Shown: one piece after another, positions 60,926 through 64,000 of the stretch
How positions within the stretch are numbered: position 1 is the stretch's first letter
How the letters are laid out: every line of letters begins with the position of its first letter
NCBI RefSeq assembly: GCF_900094585.1
Contig: NZ_FMAG01000011.1
Span: 106,785-170,784 of the forward strand
Length of the DNA stretch: 64,000 nucleotides
Source: Martinezella multihospitum
GTDB taxonomy: Bacteria > Pseudomonadota > Alphaproteobacteria > Rhizobiales > Rhizobiaceae
Direction of reading: 5' to 3'
Made by a program: the position numbers and the translations under genes
Notes under the pieces: model-generated
The model's database searches: none
What the model was told of the DNA's origin: nothing
Seen by the model: only the letters and a program-made list of their open reading frames with translations

Positions 60926-63418
60926 TCAGGTCCCCCTTGGCTTGGCGCGTGTCGTCGGCAGGGCCTCGGCTGGATCTTCCGGCCAGGGATGCCGCGGGTA
61001 TCGCCCGCGCATATCGGCGCGCACATCCTTCCAGGATCCGGCCCAGAAGCCCGGCAGGTCGCGCGTCGTCTGGATGGGGCGATGCGCCGGCGATGTCAAT
61101 TCCAGCACCAGCGGCAACCTGCCGCCGCCAATGGCCGGATGCTGCTTCAATCCGAACAGCTCCTGCACGCGAATGGTCAAAAGTGGTTCCTCGCCGTCAT
61201 ATTGAATGGGATGGCGCTGGCCGGTCGGCGCCTCGAAATGCGTCGGCGCCATCCGAGAGAGATCACGCTGCAGCTCGTGCGGCACCAGCGAGATCAACCC
61301 GTTGGAAAGCCCGCCGGCTGAGATGTCGGAGAGGCCGCGCGCCTCGGTCTGAAACGGCGAGAACCATTCGTCGAGCCGTGTGAGCAGCGCCTCGTCGCTC
61401 ATGTCGGGCCAGGGCTCGCCGATCGTCCTGTATAAGAAGCCGATTCTGTCCCTCAGCTGCGCCGCCTCCTTGGAAAAAGGCAGGATGTCGATCCCGAGTT
61501 CGCGAATACCTTCGGCGAGCGCCCTCGCCGCCTGCTCGCCGGAAGGCCGGGGCAGAGGCGTCTCCTCGAAGATGATGGCGCCAAGCCTTGTCGCGCGGCG
61601 CGCCCGTACCTGACGGCTCGCTTTGTCGAAGAAGCTCTGATCCTCGGTGCGGATCTCGCCCGGCAGGTGTTCTTCGACATCGGCGCGGGAAATCTCCGCC
61701 GCCGCCAGAATACGCGCCTGCGCCGCACGTCCGGTCAGATCGGCAATGACGAGCATCGGTGCACCGGCAAGCCGTTCGGTCTCCGGCAGCTCCGCGCCGC
61801 GCCCATTCGCCATGACGAAACGGCCTCTACCGCCGCGTTGCAGGGCGATGCGATCGGGAAAGGCATGCAGCAGCAGCGTGCCGGCGAGCGGAGGGGCAGA
61901 AGAGGGAGTGCCGTTATTACCATCGGCAGCCTGAGCGAGGCGCCCCGCAAGACGACGCGCAGCCTCGGCCCGCTCGCCTTTCTCCGTCTTGAAGCGCCGC
62001 AGCCGGTCTTCCAGGTCGATGCTCGATCCACCGAGCCCCTGTTCCGTCAGCAGCACGGCAAGCAATGCCGCTTCGCGTGCCTGGCCGAATTCGCCAGCCG
62101 AGATGACCATCGCCGCCAGCCGCGGCGGCAAGGCAAGCTCGCGCATCAGCCGGCCGCGCGCCGTCAGCCCGTTGTCCGCGTCGAGCGCTCCCAGCTGCCG
62201 CAGCAGAGCTCGTGCTTCAGCAAGCGTCGTTGCCGGCGGTTGGTCAACAAGGGCGAGCGTTGCCGGATCCTGCACACCCCAATGGGCCAGATCGAGAGCC
62301 AGGCCGGAAAGATCACTCGAAAGGATCTGTGGTGGCGTGAAGGCAGGCAGCGCCGCCGTCTGGCCCGGATGCCACAGGCGGATGGCAATGCCCGGCTCGG
62401 TTCGCCCGGCGCGCCCGGCCCGCTGGTCAGCCGAGGCGCGCGACACGCGCACGGTCTCAAGCCGCGTAATTCCGGTCGAGGCCTCGAAGACCGGCAGACG
62501 CTGCAGCCCGCTATCGATGACGATGCGCACGCCGTCGATGGTGATCGAGGTTTCGGCGATCGATGTGGCCAGTACGATCTTGCGTGTGCCCTGTGGCGCG
62601 GGCCGGATCGCCGCATCCTGTTCCTTCTGGCTGAGATTGCCGTAAAGTGGTGCGATCATCGTCTCCGGCCCAAACCGCCCTTCGAGCCTTTCCGCCGTCC
62701 GCGTAATTTCCGCCTGCCCAGGCAGGAAGGCAAGGATCGAGCCCTTTTCGCTCGCATGCGTGTCTAGGATCGCCCGCGTCACCGTATCCTCGACCCGCTC
62801 GCCCGCCGGCCGATCCTGATGGCGGATATCGATCGGGAAGCTGCGGCCCATGCTCTCGATGACGGGTGGATGATTAAGCAGGGTCGCGACACGCTCTACA
62901 TCCAGCGTCGCCGACATGACGACGATGCGCAGATCCTCCCTGAGCGCCGATTGCACATCGAGCGCCAGCGCCAGGCCGAAATCGGCATCCAGCGAGCGCT
63001 CATGGAATTCGTCGAAGATGACGGTGGAGATGCCGGAGAGTTCGGGATCGTCGAGGATCATCCGCGCGAACACGCCTTCCGTCACCACTTCTATACGGGT
63101 CTTGGAGGAGATACGGTTGTCGAGCCGCATGCGGTATCCCACGGTATCGCCCACCTGTTCGCCGAGCAGCGAGGCCATGCGGGCAGCAGCGGCCCTTGCC
63201 GCCAGCCGCCGCGGCTCCAGAAGGATGATCCTGTCATCGCCGCGCCAGGCCTCGCCTAATAGATAAGGCGGCACGAGCGTGGTCTTGCCTGCGCCGGGTG
63301 GCGCGGAAAGCACCGCGCGTCGTTTGTTGGCGAGCGCGGTGCCGATATCGGCAAGCACATGCGAGACCGGCAGCTCCGGCAATGGAGGCACTCTATATGT
63401 CACGCCTGCCTGCCCCAT
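60926..63418 (-). CDS. hrpB: ATP-dependent helicase HrpB
   Basis: 830 residues, superfamily 2 DExH helicase. Motif I APPGAGKTTLVP near residue 40, motif II DEFHERSLDADFG near 135, motif III MSATLDVERV, and motif VI QRAGRAGRTEPG. An HrpB-specific C-terminal domain follows (DVEEHLPGEIRTEDQSFFDKASRQ and later blocks). Bacterial HrpB function is unclear; RNA processing has been suggested. Start ATG at 63418. It is the first gene of the hrpB-actS-actR run. Confidence 0.96.
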   Translation of the reverse strand: MGQAGVTYRVPPLPELPVSHVLADIGTALANKRRAVLSAPPGAGKTTLVPPYLLGEAWRGDDRIILLEPRRLAARAAAARMASLLGEQVGDTVGYRMRLDNRISSKTRIEVVTEGVFARMILDDPELSGISTVIFDEFHERSLDADFGLALALDVQSALREDLRIVVMSATLDVERVATLLNHPPVIESMGRSFPIDIRHQDRPAGERVEDTVTRAILDTHASEKGSILAFLPGQAEITRTAERLEGRFGPETMIAPLYGNLSQKEQDAAIRPAPQGTRKIVLATSIAETSITIDGVRIVIDSGLQRLPVFEASTGITRLETVRVSRASADQRAGRAGRTEPGIAIRLWHPGQTAALPAFTPPQILSSDLSGLALDLAHWGVQDPATLALVDQPPATTLAEARALLRQLGALDADNGLTARGRLMRELALPPRLAAMVISAGEFGQAREAALLAVLLTEQGLGGSSIDLEDRLRRFKTEKGERAEAARRLAGRLAQAADGNNGTPSSAPPLAGTLLLHAFPDRIALQRGGRGRFVMANGRGAELPETERLAGAPMLVIADLTGRAAQARILAAAEISRADVEEHLPGEIRTEDQSFFDKASRQVRARRATRLGAIIFEETPLPRPSGEQAARALAEGIRELGIDILPFSKEAAQLRDRIGFLYRTIGEPWPDMSDEALLTRLDEWFSPFQTEARGLSDISAGGLSNGLISLVPHELQRDLSRMAPTHFEAPTGQRHPIQYDGEEPLLTIRVQELFGLKQHPAIGGGRLPLVLELTSPAHRPIQTTRDLPGFWAGSWKDVRADMRGRYPRHPWPEDPAEALPTTRAKPRGT

Positions 63419-63693
63419 ATATGTTCATAGGCGAAGACCTGCATTTGCCGGGTCGGCGCTGCCTGCGCCCGCTTTCTATCGAGAAGCACCATGTCCGCTC
63501 CCTTCAATCTCTCGATTTCTATTAGGTCCTGGGTGTCCGGCTGGCAATGAGAGGCAGGTCCGGTGCTGTAACGGGGGCGCGAGGACCTCTCTATAAGGGG
63601 TTATCTGGACGATTCCGGCGGTCGGCGTAAAATGAATCCTGAAATTGCGGCCTTTCGAGGTAAAATTCTCCATCATTTCCGCGGCTCCGACAA

Positions 63694-63749
63694 AACAATC
63701 TTATAAATCAATTACTTACAAAAATGTCAGAATTTTTACAGTTGGAGTG
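63694..63749 (+). promoter_or_regulatory. AT-rich UP-like element before the rRNA promoter
   Basis: A sharply AT-rich stretch (ACAATCTTATAAATCAATTACTT and following) directly upstream of the -35 box. From 63419 to here no gene is supported. Confidence 0.5.
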
Positions 63750-63779
63750 TTGACTAGTTCGGGGTGGGGGGTCTATAAG
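63750..63779 (+). promoter_or_regulatory. Probable rRNA operon promoter
   Basis: TTGACT (63750-63755) and CTATAA (63773-63778) are separated by 17 bases, with a G-rich spacer. This near-consensus layout is unusual for alphaproteobacterial genes and typical of rrn promoters. Transcription should start near 63786. Confidence 0.8.
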
Positions 63780-63785
63780 CCCGAT

Positions 63786-64000
63786 CACTGACGAGGGCGG
63801 CGGCGCTGCTGGCGACGAAGTCCTTCGCTCTAGTGTTTCCTTGATTGGCTGCGATGCTGATTGTTGGTTCTGGGCTTGGCCTGGGATTGAAGGAAGTTCT
63901 GTTTCGACTGGGTTTTTCTGGTCTGTTATTTGACAATTGAAGATGAGAAGAAAGAGAAACGTGGGCGGCGAAGCTTGCGGGACCTGAAGAGATTTGGGTC
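63786..64000 (+). other. Probable 5' leader of a 16S-23S-5S rRNA operon
   Basis: The stretch ends in TTGACAATTGAAGATGAGAA and GAAAGAGAAACGTGGGCGGC, sequences I recognise from the region just before 16S rRNA in Rhizobiaceae. No credible ORF is present. The mature 16S 5' end (AGAGTTTGATC) is not in the window and should follow soon after. Confidence 0.7.

Noticed and set aside
63754..63936. Minus-strand 60-residue ORF near the window end
   Set aside because: Overlaps the rRNA promoter and leader; no domain.

Overview
The window is a 64 kb piece of an alphaproteobacterial main chromosome, almost certainly from Rhizobiaceae (Rhizobium/Agrobacterium/Sinorhizobium group). The support is direct: high GC, a ChvI/ChvG pair followed by a short HprK, EIIA-Man and HPr, a DivL homologue with Tyr in the H-box, ActS/ActR, adjacent AddB/AddA and TrpF-TrpB-TrpA-AccD-FolC blocks, and intergenic palindromes of the kind found throughout rhizobial genomes. 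Nearly everything is housekeeping. I see no prophage, transposase, integrase, CRISPR array, tRNA gene or toxin-antitoxin pair.

Layout. 1-4.6 kb: mltA (cut by the window edge), an Smr-domain gene, an XRE regulator and gyrB. 4.6-12.4 kb: mostly monocistronic metabolic genes (nitroreductase-like, DUF2218, glutathionyl-hydroquinone-reductase-like, PLP decarboxylase, FAH-family hydrolase, PHB depolymerase, DUF2852, YgjP-like metallopeptidase). 12.5-14.9 kb: an accessory redox cassette (single-Cys HxlR regulator, divergent SDR and MDR oxidoreductases). 15.0-20.2 kb: trpF-trpB-trpA-accD-folC. 20.5-32.6 kb, minus strand: divL, tsaE-amgK fusion, murU, addB, addA, trxA, joining cell-cycle control, t6A synthesis, peptidoglycan sugar recycling and recombination. 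32.9-38.5 kb, minus strand: chvI-chvG-hprK-EIIA-HPr and ahcY, linking envelope stress sensing to a sugar-less regulatory PTS. 38.8-43.2 kb, plus strand: pckA, arfB, alkB and a GT87 membrane protein. 43.2-47.9 kb, minus strand: hisB-DUF2628-hisH-hisA-hisF-hisE-coaA. 48.1-57.3 kb, plus strand: hslV-hslU, DUF1402, cytochrome P450, hydantoinase/oxoprolinase, glcB. 57.5-63.4 kb: ykuD, mmcB, then hrpB-actS-actR on the minus strand. The last 250 bases carry what looks like an rRNA operon promoter and leader; 16S rRNA should begin just past the window.

Most worth a second look: the DUF1402 protein carries residues spaced like a GH23 lytic transglycosylase; the tsaE-amgK fusion feeds directly into murU; DivL has Tyr in place of the phospho-accepting His; AccD has lost three of four zinc-ribbon cysteines; AddB has neither a P-loop nor the C-terminal Fe-S cysteines; a three-half-site operator lies upstream of ahcY; and two palindromic repeats share a core but have different, self-complementary arms. 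I did not find a clearly new multi-gene defence or biosynthetic system. Start codons were revised wherever an internal start fitted a Shine-Dalgarno sequence, an operon junction or the family length better.
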